NCBI RefSeq assembly: GCF_900608595.1
Contig: NZ_UWYY01000019.1
Span: 1 to 64,000 of the forward strand
Direction of reading: 5' to 3'
Source of the DNA: Promicromonospora panici
Lineage (GTDB): Bacteria; Actinomycetota; Actinomycetes; Actinomycetales; Cellulomonadaceae
Length of the DNA: 64,000 bases
The notes under the pieces were generated by a model. That model had not been told where the DNA came from. It saw nothing but the letters and a program-made list of their open reading frames with translations, and did no database searches. Positions 1-8,853 of this stretch are shown here, piece by piece (within the stretch, counting starts at the first letter, position 1; every line of letters begins with the position of its first letter). The position numbers and the translations under genes are program-made.

Positions 1-423
1 CGCGGTGCACGCGGTGCTGTCCTCCGTCTCGTGCCAGTTGCTCGCGTCCTCGACCTCTACCCACACCACGCAGTAGCCGTCCGGATAGGCCTCGCGGGCC
101 TCCCAGAATGCTGCCCAGCCGTTGTTCTGCTCGTTTCTGCCGAGCTCGCGGGAGAACGCCTGGCCGCCGCCGCGCGACCCGAGAGGACGCACCACGTAGG
201 AGACCTCGTCGCTCTCGCTCCCACGCTCGAACGCGACACCGTCGACACTGACCCAGATCTCGTCCCGGTAGTGCTCGGCGGCCGCAGCACGCTGCGCGAC
301 GGCGGCCGCGCCCACCAGCGCGAGCACCGTCAGCAGGAGCGGGAGCAGCAGGGCGGGGCGCCGTCCCGGGGCGTCGCCGACCGTCGGCCGCGGCGTGGCG
401 GCGGAGGCGGTGGCGCGGATCAC
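1..423 (-). CDS. Membrane-anchored hypothetical protein (3' end cut by window edge)
   Basis: I do not recognise this family. The minus strand stays open from a GTG start at 423 to the window edge, 141 codons, so the C-terminus is missing. An AGGA sequence lies about 9 bases upstream of the GTG. A proline/alanine-rich N-terminus of about 20 residues is followed by one hydrophobic segment (about residues 24-44, RPALLLPLLLTVLALVGA), then a hydrophilic domain containing YRDEIWVSVDG and YCVVWVEVED and two cysteines. This fits a single-pass protein with an extracytoplasmic C-terminal domain, or an uncleaved signal anchor. It lies 49 bp downstream of the next minus-strand gene and is probably co-transcribed with it. 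Function unknown. Confidence 0.6.
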   Translation of the reverse strand, partial: MIRATASAATPRPTVGDAPGRRPALLLPLLLTVLALVGAAAVAQRAAAAEHYRDEIWVSVDGVAFERGSESDEVSYVVRPLGSRGGGQAFSRELGRNEQNNGWAAFWEAREAYPDGYCVVWVEVEDASNWHETEDSTACTA

Positions 424-472
424 AGCGGCGATCCTACCGCCGCATGACCTGCCGTTGGGGGCGATCAGCGGG

Positions 473-1093
473 TTAGAACCGCGGCCCTTCCTCGCCGTGC
501 AGGAGGTTGCGGATGGGGCGGGTGATGACGTCGATGCGGTCCACCAGGTCGGTGGGCCCGGTGACGACGACGGCGCGGTCGGCGGCCGGCGAGTACACGG
601 CGGTCACGTTGCGCACCGTCACCCGCATGCAGCGTTTGGCGGTGCCGTCAACCCGGAACTGGCGCGTCTCGCACGGTACGTCGTCGACCTCGGCGACGAT
701 GGCGCGCATCGCGCTGCGGTAGTCCTGGTACGACTCGGCGAGGTCGGTGACGTCGGCGATCTCCGGGGGCGCGGCCGGATCGACGTCGGCATGCAGGGGT
801 GCGACGAGCGCACCGCTGCACGCGGCGCGGACGATGTCCTCGATCTGTGCGGGCGTGGCGGGCACGCGGAGGGTCTCGACCTCGACGGTCTCGCCGGAGA
901 ATGTGCGGTAGGACCGCAGGAACCGTTCCTCGGTGGGGTCCGTGCTGTCGGAGACGCCGGTGACCTCCTCCTCGACGAGGTCGAGGCCCCAGGTCAGGGG
1001 GTCGTCCACCTCGCCGACGACGCCGGAGAAGCGCGCGAAGCGCGCGACGATCTGTTCCCAGGACTCGGGGGTCGGGCTCGGTTCGTCCGCCAT
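473..1093 (-). CDS. Hypothetical protein, 206 aa
   Basis: No family recognised. The ATG at 1093 is chosen because GGGGAGG sits 6 bases upstream on the minus strand; the frame is open further upstream but without a comparable ribosome site. The product is acidic, with no signal peptide or membrane segment, so it is probably cytoplasmic. It reads MADEPSPTPESW at the start and ends in LHGEEGPRF. Two cysteines lie about 20 residues apart in the C-terminal half (DDVPCETRQF and TAKRCMRVTV). The gene diverges from clpC with a gap of about 300 bp that must hold both promoters; I see no convincing -35/-10 pair there. Confidence 0.6.
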   Translation of the reverse strand: MADEPSPTPESWEQIVARFARFSGVVGEVDDPLTWGLDLVEEEVTGVSDSTDPTEERFLRSYRTFSGETVEVETLRVPATPAQIEDIVRAACSGALVAPLHADVDPAAPPEIADVTDLAESYQDYRSAMRAIVAEVDDVPCETRQFRVDGTAKRCMRVTVRNVTAVYSPAADRAVVVTGPTDLVDRIDVITRPIRNLLHGEEGPRF

Positions 1094-1389
1094 GTGGCCT
1101 CCCCGGGGCGGGTGCGGGACTGACACGAGACTGCCGGGTGCGGGGGGAGGCGTCAACGACCTCCGGCAGAATCGGCCCGGAATCAGCCGGGACTCGCCGC
1201 CAATTCCCGGTGTCCGGGCGTGTCGCCGCGCGTTGGGGTGCTCCTTGCCGCTCGCGGGCCGTACATCGTCACGCCCCTGGCGAACATGGGCATCAACCGG
1301 CCCATGGGCGCGTTGTGAGCGCATAGAGTCGTTGCGGTCAGGCCTGGTACCGCCGGTGCAGGTGTACGCCGCTCGTGAGGGAGCAGCAC

Positions 1390-3951
1390 ATGTTCGAGAG
1401 ATTTACGGATCGCGCCCGTAGGGTCGTCGTCCTCGCCCAGGAAGAGGCGCGGATGCTGAACCACAACTACATCGGCACGGAGCACATCCTGCTCGGCCTC
1501 ATCCACGAGGGTGAGGGCGTAGCCGCCAAGGCGCTCGAGTCGCTGGGGATCTCGCTCGACGGCGTCCGCACCCAGGTCACCGAGATCATCGGTGAGGGGC
1601 AGCAGGCGCCGAGCGGGCACATCCCGTTCACGCCCCGCGCCAAGAAGGTTCTTGAGCTGTCGCTCCGCGAGGCGCTGCAGCTGGGCCACAACTACATCGG
1701 CACGGAGCACATCCTGCTCGGCCTCATCCGCGAGGGTGAGGGAGTCGCGGCACAGGTGCTCACCAAGATGGGTGCCGACCTGAACAAGGTGCGCCAGCAG
1801 GTCATCCAGCTGCTGAGCGGCTACCAGGGTAAGGAGCCGGTCTCCGCGGGCGGCCCCCAGGAGGGCCAGCCGGCAGGCTCGGCCGTGCTCGACCAGTTCG
1901 GCCGCAACCTCACCCAGGCCGCGCGTGAAGGCAAGCTGGACCCGGTCATCGGTCGTACGCAGGAGATCGAGCGGGTCATGCAGGTCCTGTCCCGCCGCAC
2001 CAAGAACAACCCGGTGCTGATCGGCGAGCCCGGCGTCGGCAAGACCGCCGTCGTCGAGGGGCTGGCGCAGGACATCGTCAAGGGCGATGTCCCGGAGACG
2101 CTCAAGGACAAGCAGCTGTACACGCTTGACCTGGGTGCGCTGGTCGCCGGTTCGCGCTACCGCGGTGACTTCGAGGAGCGCCTCAAGAAGGTGCTCAAGG
2201 AGATCCGCACGCGTGGCGACATCATCCTGTTCATCGACGAGATCCACACCCTGGTGGGTGCGGGTGCCGCCGAGGGCGCCATCGACGCGGCCTCCATCCT
2301 GAAGCCCATGCTGGCTCGCGGTGAGCTGCAGACCATCGGTGCCACCACGCTCGACGAGTACCGCAAGTACGTCGAGAAGGACCCGGCCCTGGAGCGTCGC
2401 TTCCAGCCGATCCAGGTGCCTGAGCCGACGCTCGAGCACGCCATCGAGATCCTCAAGGGTCTGCGCGACCGCTACGAGGCGCACCACCGCGTGTCCATCA
2501 CGGACTCCGCGCTGGTCTCCGCGGCCACGCTCGCCGACCGGTACATCAACGACCGGTTCCTCCCGGACAAGGCGATCGACCTGATCGACGAGGCCGGCGC
2601 ACGCCTGCGCATCCGTCGCATGACGGCGCCGCCGGAGCTGAAGGAGCTCGACGAGAGCATCGCCGAGGCACGCCGTGAGAAGGAGTCGGCGATCGACGAG
2701 CAGGACTTCGAGAAGGCCGCCGGGCTGCGTGACAAGGAGAAGCAGCTCACGCAGGTCCGCGCGGACAAGGAGAAGGCCTGGAAGTCCGGCGACCTCGACA
2801 CGGTCGCGGAGGTCGACGACGAGCTGATCGCCGAGGTGCTGGCGATGTCCACGGGCATCCCGGTCGTCAAGCTCACCGAGGAGGAGTCCAGCCGGCTGCT
2901 CCACATGGAGGACGAGCTGCACAAGCGCGTCGTCGGCCAGGAGGCCGCGATCAAGGCGCTGTCGCAGGCCATCCGCCGTACGCGGGCCGGGCTCAAGGAC
3001 CCGAAGCGTCCCGGTGGCTCGTTCATCTTCGCCGGCCCCACGGGTGTCGGTAAGACCGAGCTCGCCAAGGCGCTCGCCGAGTTCCTGTTCGGTGACGAGG
3101 ACGCCCTCATCCAGCTCGACATGTCCGAGTTCTCGGAGAAGCACACGGTCTCGCGGCTGTTCGGCTCCCCGCCCGGATACGTCGGTTACGACGAGGGTGG
3201 CCAGCTCACCGAGAAGGTGCGGCGCAAGCCGTTCTCCGTGGTCCTGTTCGACGAGGTGGAGAAGGCGCACGCCGACATCTTCAACTCGCTGCTGCAGGTG
3301 CTCGAGGACGGTCGCCTCACCGACTCGCAGGGTCGGGTGGTCGACTTCAAGAACACCGTCATCATCATGACCACGAACCTCGGCACGCGGGACATCGCCA
3401 AGGGCGTCCAGACCGGCTTCAACTCCGGCGGCGACCTGGTGACCTCCTACGAGCGCATGAAGGCGAAGGTCAACGAGGAGCTCAAGCAGCACTTCCGGCC
3501 CGAGTTCCTCAACCGCGTCGACGACGTGGTCGTGTTCCCGCAGCTCTCGCAGGACGAGATCATCGAGATCGTCGACCTGGAGATCGCGAAGCTCGACCGT
3601 CGCCTGCGCGACCGGGACATGGGCATCGAGCTCACGCCGGCCGCCAAGCACCTGCTGGCGGAGAAGGGTTACGACCCGGTGCTCGGCGCCCGTCCGCTCA
3701 AGCGGGCGATCCAGCGGGAGATCGAGGACTCACTGTCCGAGAAGATCCTGTTCGGCGAGCTCACGGCCGGTCAGTTGGTGATCGTCGACGGCGAGGGCGA
3801 GGGCATCCTCGGCGAGTTCACGTTCCGCGGTGTGGAGCGCGACGAGCGTCGTCGGCCGACCCCGGCCGAGCCCCAGTCGGTGCCCGCGGGTGCCGGACTG
3901 GTGCCGCGCGACCTGCCGCCGTCGGGCCAGATGGCTGCCGGCGGGGCGTAA
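1390..3951 (+). CDS. clpC: ATP-dependent Clp protease ATP-binding subunit ClpC
   Basis: Class I Hsp100 AAA+ unfoldase that feeds proteins into the ClpP protease. It starts MFERFTDRARRVVVLAQEEA, the canonical ClpC start, with AGGGAG 6 bases upstream; an in-frame GTG 15 bases earlier is rejected. The N-domain contains two Clp_N repeats (HNYIGTEHILLGLI occurs twice, 80 residues apart). AAA module 1 has Walker A GEPGVGKT and Walker B IILFIDEIHT; a UVR-like coiled coil follows (DFEKAAGLRDKEKQL); AAA module 2 has Walker A GPTGVGKT and Walker B VVLFDEVEKAH. The length of 853 aa is normal for actinobacterial ClpC1. The C-terminal tail is proline/glycine-rich. This is a housekeeping gene that marks the edge of the carbohydrate region. 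Confidence 0.98.
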   Translation: MFERFTDRARRVVVLAQEEARMLNHNYIGTEHILLGLIHEGEGVAAKALESLGISLDGVRTQVTEIIGEGQQAPSGHIPFTPRAKKVLELSLREALQLGHNYIGTEHILLGLIREGEGVAAQVLTKMGADLNKVRQQVIQLLSGYQGKEPVSAGGPQEGQPAGSAVLDQFGRNLTQAAREGKLDPVIGRTQEIERVMQVLSRRTKNNPVLIGEPGVGKTAVVEGLAQDIVKGDVPETLKDKQLYTLDLGALVAGSRYRGDFEERLKKVLKEIRTRGDIILFIDEIHTLVGAGAAEGAIDAASILKPMLARGELQTIGATTLDEYRKYVEKDPALERRFQPIQVPEPTLEHAIEILKGLRDRYEAHHRVSITDSALVSAATLADRYINDRFLPDKAIDLIDEAGARLRIRRMTAPPELKELDESIAEARREKESAIDEQDFEKAAGLRDKEKQLTQVRADKEKAWKSGDLDTVAEVDDELIAEVLAMSTGIPVVKLTEEESSRLLHMEDELHKRVVGQEAAIKALSQAIRRTRAGLKDPKRPGGSFIFAGPTGVGKTELAKALAEFLFGDEDALIQLDMSEFSEKHTVSRLFGSPPGYVGYDEGGQLTEKVRRKPFSVVLFDEVEKAHADIFNSLLQVLEDGRLTDSQGRVVDFKNTVIIMTTNLGTRDIAKGVQTGFNSGGDLVTSYERMKAKVNEELKQHFRPEFLNRVDDVVVFPQLSQDEIIEIVDLEIAKLDRRLRDRDMGIELTPAAKHLLAEKGYDPVLGARPLKRAIQREIEDSLSEKILFGELTAGQLVIVDGEGEGILGEFTFRGVERDERRRPTPAEPQSVPAGAGLVPRDLPPSGQMAAGGA

Positions 3952-3978
3952 CCACCCGGTAGTTCCACGGACCACAGA

Positions 3979-4010
3979 GGCCCGGTCACCCCGAGAGGGG
4001 TGGCCGGGCC
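3979..4010 (+). terminator. Rho-independent-type terminator after clpC
   Basis: A 14-bp GC-rich stem, GGCCCGGTCACCCC, pairs with GGGGTGGCCGGGCC (one G-U pair) around a GAGA loop and is followed by TTCG rather than a long T-run, as is common in actinobacteria. It lies 27 bp past the clpC stop. Confidence 0.85.
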
Positions 4011-4041
4011 TTCGTGCGTTGTACGCCGGATGCGTCCGGGT

Positions 4042-4124
4042 TTGACATCCTTAGGGTGAAATGGTTCCGTACAACAGAACTGAGTTCCGCTAGACGGACC
4101 ACCGGTACCCGATGGATTGTTCCG
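4042..4124 (+). promoter_or_regulatory. Promoter/operator region of the TRAP-uronate operon
   Basis: TAGGGT at 4052-4057 is a plausible -10. An inverted repeat GTTC-N9-GAAC (4064-4080) lies where transcription would start. GTTCCG recurs at 4064, 4084 and 4119, and the second copy is part of a dyad TCCG-N5-CGGA (4086-4098). TTGACA at 4042 is too close to TAGGGT to be its -35 and may belong to an alternative promoter. Binding by one of the two nearby IclR proteins is inferred. Confidence 0.5.
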
Positions 4125-4150
4125 CTCGACGTTGAGCAGAAGGAGAAGCG

Positions 4151-5197
4151 ATGAGGCTCAAGAGGATGGTTGCCGCCGGTGCGGCGGCCCTGGTGGCCGT
4201 GGCGTTCACGGCCTGTGGCAGCGGGTTCGAGACGCCCGCCGAAGGCGGCACCGAGGCCACCGGCGGCGCGGGGGCGCCCGAGGCGGAGACGGTCTTCAAG
4301 GTCGCCTTCAACCAGAACGCGGAACAGCCCGAGGCGGTCGCACTGACCAACCTCGGGGAGCGCCTCGCCGAGCGGACCGATGGCCGCTACGCGCTCGAGG
4401 TCTTCCCGAACGAGACCCTGGGCGCGCAGAAGGACACGGTCGAGCTGGTCCAGGCCGGGACGGTCGACTTCGCGCTCGTGGCCGGATCGCTGCTCGAGAA
4501 CTTCAACCCGGACTTCGTCGCGCTCAACCTGCCGTACGTGTACGACTCGCAGGAGCACCAGGAGGCCGTGCTCAACGACCCGGAGATCACCGGTGACCTG
4601 TACGCGTCGATCGAGGACCAGAACCTGCGGGTGCTCGGCGGCTTCTCCGCCGGTGTGCGCAGCGTGTACAACTCGTCGCACCCGATCGAGAAGCCGGCGG
4701 ACCTCGCCGGCCTCAAGATCCGCGTCATGGAGTCCGACACGAACGCCCGGATGCTGGAACTCATGGGCGGGATCGGCACGCCGATGGGACAGGGCGAGGT
4801 CTACACGGCGATCCAGTCCGGTGTGATCGACGGCGGGGAGAACAACGAGTCGATCTACGCGAACCTCAAGCACGACGAGGTGGCGCCGTACTACTCGTAC
4901 ACCAAGCACCTCATGATCCCGGACTACCTGATCACCAGCCCCGCGCTCTTCGACTCGATGTCGGAGGAGGACCAGGCGGTGTTCCTCGAGGAGCTCCAGG
5001 CGGCGTACGAGGAGTCCAGCGAGCTGACGGCGAAGGTCATGACCGAGAGCCAGGCCGCGGCCGAGGAGGCCGGCGCCGAGTTCAACGAGCCCGACGTCGA
5101 GCCGTTCCGGCAGGCCGTGGAGCCGCTCCTGGACGAGAAGCTGACCACGGACACCTCCCGGGAGCTGTACGACAGCGTCCGCGCGGCCGCCGAGTGA
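4151..5197 (+). CDS. dctP: TRAP transporter substrate-binding lipoprotein (DctP family)
   Basis: Extracytoplasmic solute receptor of a tripartite ATP-independent periplasmic transporter. The signal sequence ends in a lipobox (VAFTAC, Cys22), so the mature protein is lipid-anchored, as expected where there is no periplasm. The DctP fold is recognisable from the ERLAERTDGRYALEVFPNETLG stretch, FALVAGSLLENF, and the conserved core around LKIRVMESDTNARMLELMGG and QGEVYTAIQSGVIDGGENNE. Length 348 aa is typical. AAGGAG lies 5 bases before the ATG. DctQ and DctM genes follow, then KduI and KduD, so the ligand is probably a hexuronate or a keto/unsaturated uronate from pectin; that ligand is inferred from context. 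Confidence 0.9.
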   Translation: MRLKRMVAAGAAALVAVAFTACGSGFETPAEGGTEATGGAGAPEAETVFKVAFNQNAEQPEAVALTNLGERLAERTDGRYALEVFPNETLGAQKDTVELVQAGTVDFALVAGSLLENFNPDFVALNLPYVYDSQEHQEAVLNDPEITGDLYASIEDQNLRVLGGFSAGVRSVYNSSHPIEKPADLAGLKIRVMESDTNARMLELMGGIGTPMGQGEVYTAIQSGVIDGGENNESIYANLKHDEVAPYYSYTKHLMIPDYLITSPALFDSMSEEDQAVFLEELQAAYEESSELTAKVMTESQAAAEEAGAEFNEPDVEPFRQAVEPLLDEKLTTDTSRELYDSVRAAAE

Positions 5198-5220
5198 CGC
5201 GGCGCTGAGGAACTCGATCG

Positions 5221-5724
5221 ATGACACACGTCAAGCGAGGTCTTGATCTCGGTCTGCGGTGGCTCTGCATCGGCCTGTTCGCCGTGCTGGTGCTGGTCGT
5301 GGTGTGGCAGGTCTTCACCCGGCAGGTGCTGTCGGCGCCGAGCACCTGGTCGGAGGAGCTCGCCAAGTACATCTTCATCTGGCTCGGGCTCTTCGGCGCC
5401 GCGCTGGTCTTCGGCGAGCGGGGGCACATCGCGGTCGACGCGGTGGCCCGCAGGCTGCCAGAGCGTGCGCAGCGCTGGAACGCCGTGCTGGGTCAGGTGG
5501 TGATCGGCGTCTTCGCGGCCGCCGTCCTGGTCTATGGCGGCTGGCAGGTCTCCGAGCTCGCCTGGAACCAGAGCATGCCCGGGCTGCCGCTCAAGGTCGG
5601 CTGGCTCTACCTGGCGCTCCCGCTGTCGGGGTTCCTGGTGCTCTTCTACACCGTCTACCACCTGGTCGCCGTCGTGCGGGGCGTGGAGAACGCCACCACC
5701 GACGGCGAGCCGGAAGCCATCTGA
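5221..5724 (+). CDS. dctQ: TRAP transporter small membrane subunit (DctQ)
   Basis: The small integral membrane subunit that links the solute receptor to the large DctM permease. The 167-residue product has four hydrophobic segments (about 12-33, 45-68, 88-112 and 125-150) and the family signature STWSEELAKYIFIWLGLFGA just before the second one. It lies 23 bp after dctP, with GAGGAA upstream of its ATG, and dctM begins 13 bp after its stop. The order dctP-dctQ-dctM is standard. Located in the cytoplasmic membrane. Confidence 0.9.
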   Translation: MTHVKRGLDLGLRWLCIGLFAVLVLVVVWQVFTRQVLSAPSTWSEELAKYIFIWLGLFGAALVFGERGHIAVDAVARRLPERAQRWNAVLGQVVIGVFAAAVLVYGGWQVSELAWNQSMPGLPLKVGWLYLALPLSGFLVLFYTVYHLVAVVRGVENATTDGEPEAI

Positions 5725-5737
5725 GGGGGTCGAAGAC

Positions 5738-7042
5738 ATGGAGGTGGCCGCTCTGGCAGGGCTCGTCCTCGTGGTGGGGATCGCCGTGCTCCTCGTCCTG
5801 GGAATCCCGGTCTCCGTCGCCGTGGGTACGTCCGCCGCGCTCGCGGCGGTCACGGCCCTGGGCCTGGAGAACGGTCTGCTGACGTCCGCGCAGCAGATGT
5901 TCCGCGGTATCAACAACTTCTCGCTGCTGGCGATCCCGTTCTTCGTGCTGGCGGGCGTCATCATGAACAACGGCGGGATCGCGCTACGGCTCGTGAACTT
6001 CGCCAAGATGCTGGTCGGGCGCGCCCCGGGGTCGCTCGCGCAGACGAACGTCGCGGCGAACGCGATGTTCGGCGCGGTCTCGGGCTCCGCCGTCGCGTCC
6101 GTCGCCGCTGTCGGCTCCACGATGGGGCCGCTGCAGGCCAAGGAGGGTTATCCGAAGGACTTCGCCGCCGCCACGAACATCGCGTCGGCGCCGTCCGGGA
6201 TGATCATCCCGCCGAGCAACCTGATGATCGTGTACTCGCTGGTGTCGAGCACGTCGATCGCCGCGCTCTTCGTGGCCGGCTACGTGCCCGGCATCCTCTG
6301 GGCGCTGCTCTGCATGGTGATAGTGCACCTGTACGCCCGCGGGCGGCCCGAGCTGCGGATCACGGAGCGGCTGTCGCTCTCGGCGGGCCTCCGCGTGACG
6401 CTCGAGGCCATCCCGGCCCTGATGCTGATCGTCGTGGTGATCGGCGGGATCCTGGCGGGCTTCTTCACCCCCACCGAGGCGTCGTGCATAGCGGTGGTCT
6501 ACTCGCTGGTGCTGGCGTTCGTGTACCGGGCGATCAAGGTGCGCGACCTGTCCGGCATCCTGCTGGAGTCCGCCCGCACCACGTCGATAGTGATGTTCCT
6601 GGTCGGGGTGTCCGCCGTGATGTCGTGGGTGATGTCGTTCGCGCAGATCCCGCAGCTGGTCACGGACGCGCTGCTGTCCGTCACGAACAACCCGTACCTG
6701 CTCATCGTCCTGATCGTGGTGCTGCTCCTGGCCATCGGGTGCTTCATGGACCCGACGCCGGCGGTCCTGATCTTCGCGCCCATCTTCCTGCCGGTGGTCA
6801 CGGCGTTCGGCATGGACCCGGTCCACTTCGGCATCTTCATGGTGATGGCCCTGTCGATCGGCACGATCACGCCGCCGGTCGGCCCGGTCCTGTTCGTCGG
6901 CGCCCGGGTCTCCGGGATCTCGATCGAGAACGTGATGCGCCGCATGGTGCCGTTCTTCGTCGCGCTCGTGCTCCTGCTTCTCGTCGTCGCGATGACACCC
7001 GCACTGTCGATGTGGCTCCCCACCGTCCTCGGGCTCGCGTAG
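5738..7042 (+). CDS. dctM: TRAP transporter large permease subunit (DctM)
   Basis: Ion-coupled large permease of the TRAP system, 434 aa. The frame is open far upstream, but the ATG at 5738 has GAGGGGGT 7 bases before it and gives a protein of normal size. Most of the sequence is hydrophobic, with about 12 membrane segments. Family motifs include INNFSLLAIPFFVLAGVIM, ANAMFGAVSGSAVASVAAVG, APSGMIIPPSNLMIVY, and the C-terminal IGTITPPVGPVLFVGARVSG. It uses a cation gradient rather than ATP. Together with dctP and dctQ it should import pectin-derived uronates. Confidence 0.93.
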   Translation: MEVAALAGLVLVVGIAVLLVLGIPVSVAVGTSAALAAVTALGLENGLLTSAQQMFRGINNFSLLAIPFFVLAGVIMNNGGIALRLVNFAKMLVGRAPGSLAQTNVAANAMFGAVSGSAVASVAAVGSTMGPLQAKEGYPKDFAAATNIASAPSGMIIPPSNLMIVYSLVSSTSIAALFVAGYVPGILWALLCMVIVHLYARGRPELRITERLSLSAGLRVTLEAIPALMLIVVVIGGILAGFFTPTEASCIAVVYSLVLAFVYRAIKVRDLSGILLESARTTSIVMFLVGVSAVMSWVMSFAQIPQLVTDALLSVTNNPYLLIVLIVVLLLAIGCFMDPTPAVLIFAPIFLPVVTAFGMDPVHFGIFMVMALSIGTITPPVGPVLFVGARVSGISIENVMRRMVPFFVALVLLLLVVAMTPALSMWLPTVLGLA

Positions 7043-7071
7043 CCCGGCTCCACCACCAAGGAGGCAAGCAG

Positions 7072-7956
7072 TTGGAACAGCGATACGCCACCGCCCCCGA
7101 CCAGGTTCCCGGGATGACCACGGACGACCTCCGTCGTCACTACCTGGTACCCGGGCTCTTCGTCGACGACGAGATCCGCACGGTCTACACCCACCACGAC
7201 CGCGTGGTGCTCGGCGGGATCAGCCCGGTCTCTGCCCCGCTGACGTTGCCCGGCTTCCCCGAGATCCGCTCGGAGCGGTTCTTCGAGCACCGTGAGGCGG
7301 GCATCGTCAACGTGGGTGGTCCGGGCACCATCACGGTCGACGGGACCGAGCACCACCTCGGCCACGGCTCCTGCCTCTACGTGGGGCGCGGCGCCGCCGA
7401 CGTCGTGCTCGCTTCGGACGAGCCGATCACCCTGGACGGGGGCGGGCCGACGGCGGCCGAGGGCGGGCCGACGGCGGAGGCCGGGCCCGCGCGCTTCTAC
7501 TTGTTCTCCGCGCCCGCGCACACCGCGTACCCGACGACGCTCGTGCCCGCCGGGCAGGGCACCGTCCGCGAGCTGGGCGACCCGCTCACGAGCAACCGCC
7601 GCACGCTGAACCAGTACATCCACGAGAACGGCGTGCGGTCGTGCCAGGTGGTCATGGGGGTCACCACCCTGCACCCCGGTTCCATGTGGAACACCATGCC
7701 CGCGCACACCCACGACCGGCGCACCGAGTGCTATCTCTACTTCGACCTGCCGGGCGAGGCGCGCGTGCTGCACGTCCTGGGCGAGCCGACCGAGACGCGG
7801 CACCTCGTGGTGGCCGACCGGGAGGCGATCATCGCCCCGAGCTGGTCGGTGCACTCGGGCGTCGGCACGGCGTCATACTCCTTCGTGTGGGCGATGGCCG
7901 GGGAGAACCAGGCCTTCGACGACATGGACGGGTTCGACGTCGCGACGATGCGCTGA
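7072..7956 (+). CDS. kduI: 5-keto-4-deoxyuronate isomerase (KduI)
   Basis: Converts 4-deoxy-L-threo-5-hexosulose uronate, formed from unsaturated galacturonate, to 3-deoxy-D-glycero-2,5-hexodiulosonate in the pectin route. The TTG at 7072 is taken as start because AAGGAGG lies 7 bases upstream; the next ATG (7114) would remove conserved sequence. Double cupin fold of 294 aa (E. coli enzyme 278 aa). Metal ligands are visible: H212-T-H214-DRRTE219, and a histidine in PSWSVHSGVGT. Other matches are GGPGTITVDG, LTSNRRTLNQYI and GENQAFDDMD. A low-complexity insert with two GGPTA repeats lies around residues 124-140. It follows dctM by 29 bp. Confidence 0.95.
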   Translation: MEQRYATAPDQVPGMTTDDLRRHYLVPGLFVDDEIRTVYTHHDRVVLGGISPVSAPLTLPGFPEIRSERFFEHREAGIVNVGGPGTITVDGTEHHLGHGSCLYVGRGAADVVLASDEPITLDGGGPTAAEGGPTAEAGPARFYLFSAPAHTAYPTTLVPAGQGTVRELGDPLTSNRRTLNQYIHENGVRSCQVVMGVTTLHPGSMWNTMPAHTHDRRTECYLYFDLPGEARVLHVLGEPTETRHLVVADREAIIAPSWSVHSGVGTASYSFVWAMAGENQAFDDMDGFDVATMR

Positions 7957-7997
7957 CCGGCCCGAGCGCACCAGCCCGAGGACACCTGGGAGATCAC

Positions 7998-8813
7998 ATG
8001 ACCGATACCGCCGCTGCCACGCCAGCTCCTGTCCCGGGGACCGGCGGACCGGTCGCCGCCCAGGACGCGGGGATGCTCAGCGCCAGCGAGAAGACGCTGA
8101 TCGTCCTGGAAGCCGCGATGACGCACGACCGGTTCAGCGAGATCGTCGCCGCGGCAGGGCTGCCCAAGGCGACCGTGCACCGCATCCTCGCGACCCTCGT
8201 GGACCGCGAGTTCGTGGTGGTGTCCGACGGCGGGTACGTGCCCGGTCCGCGCGTGCTGTCCCTCGCGGGCCTCGCCTACGAGCGCGTCGACATCTCCCGG
8301 CTCGTCCAGCCGTACATCGACGACCTCGTGGAGCGCGTGCACTGCACGGTGCACGTCGGGACGCGCAGCGGCGACGAGATGGTCTACCTGGTGCGCACGG
8401 ACTCGGACAAGCCGTACCGCATGCCGTCGCGGGTCGGCGCGTCGATCCCGCTGCACACCTCCGCGATCGGCAAGTCGATCCTGGCCGAGGACGACGACGA
8501 CGCGATCGACCGGCTGGTGGCCCGTGCCGGGCTGCCGCGCCGAACCGCGCGCTCGATCACCACCATCGAGGACCTGAAGCGTGAGCTGGCCGACGTGCGC
8601 GAGCGCGGGTTCGCGTTCGACCGTGAGGAGAACGTGCCGGGTGTGGTCTGCATCGGCGCGCCGATCCGCGACCACACGGGCCACACCAACTACGGGCTGT
8701 CGATCTCGTCGCTGGCCCTCGAGCACACCGAGGAGCAGCTCGTCGCGATGTCCGGCGACCTGCTCCGCACCGCATCCGCGGTCACGCACGCGCTCGGCGG
8801 GACTCCCCGCTGA
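7998..8813 (+). CDS. IclR-family transcriptional regulator
   Basis: A 271-residue regulator with an N-terminal winged helix (about residues 32-85, FSEIVAAAGLPKATVHRIL recognition region) and a C-terminal IclR effector domain (VGASIPLHTSAIGKSILAED, GFAFDREENVPGVVCIGAPI). An alanine/proline-rich 30-residue N-terminal extension precedes the HTH. The gene sits inside the uronate operon between kduI and kduD, so it probably senses a pathway intermediate such as KDG and controls the operon. The exact ligand is not visible in sequence. The upstream spacing of 41 bp suggests co-transcription. Confidence 0.9.
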   Translation: MTDTAAATPAPVPGTGGPVAAQDAGMLSASEKTLIVLEAAMTHDRFSEIVAAAGLPKATVHRILATLVDREFVVVSDGGYVPGPRVLSLAGLAYERVDISRLVQPYIDDLVERVHCTVHVGTRSGDEMVYLVRTDSDKPYRMPSRVGASIPLHTSAIGKSILAEDDDDAIDRLVARAGLPRRTARSITTIEDLKRELADVRERGFAFDREENVPGVVCIGAPIRDHTGHTNYGLSISSLALEHTEEQLVAMSGDLLRTASAVTHALGGTPR

Positions 8814-8853
8814 CCGGCCGGGCGCCCGACCGCACACGACGAAGGACAACGCC

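Noticed and set aside
1094..1389. Heat-shock (HspR/ClgR) operator before clpC
   Set aside because: Looked for CTTGAGT-N7-ACTCAAG and ClgR-type GTTCGC repeats; none is convincing.
1183..3651. 822-codon open frame antisense to clpC
   Set aside because: Exact antisense of conserved ClpC domains; long antisense frames are expected at this GC content. Its composition (Leu/Val/Asp/Arg-rich, no motif) is that of a shadow.
4042..4057. TTGACA (4042) plus TAGGGT (4052) as one promoter
   Set aside because: Only 4 bp separate them; they cannot be a -35/-10 pair.
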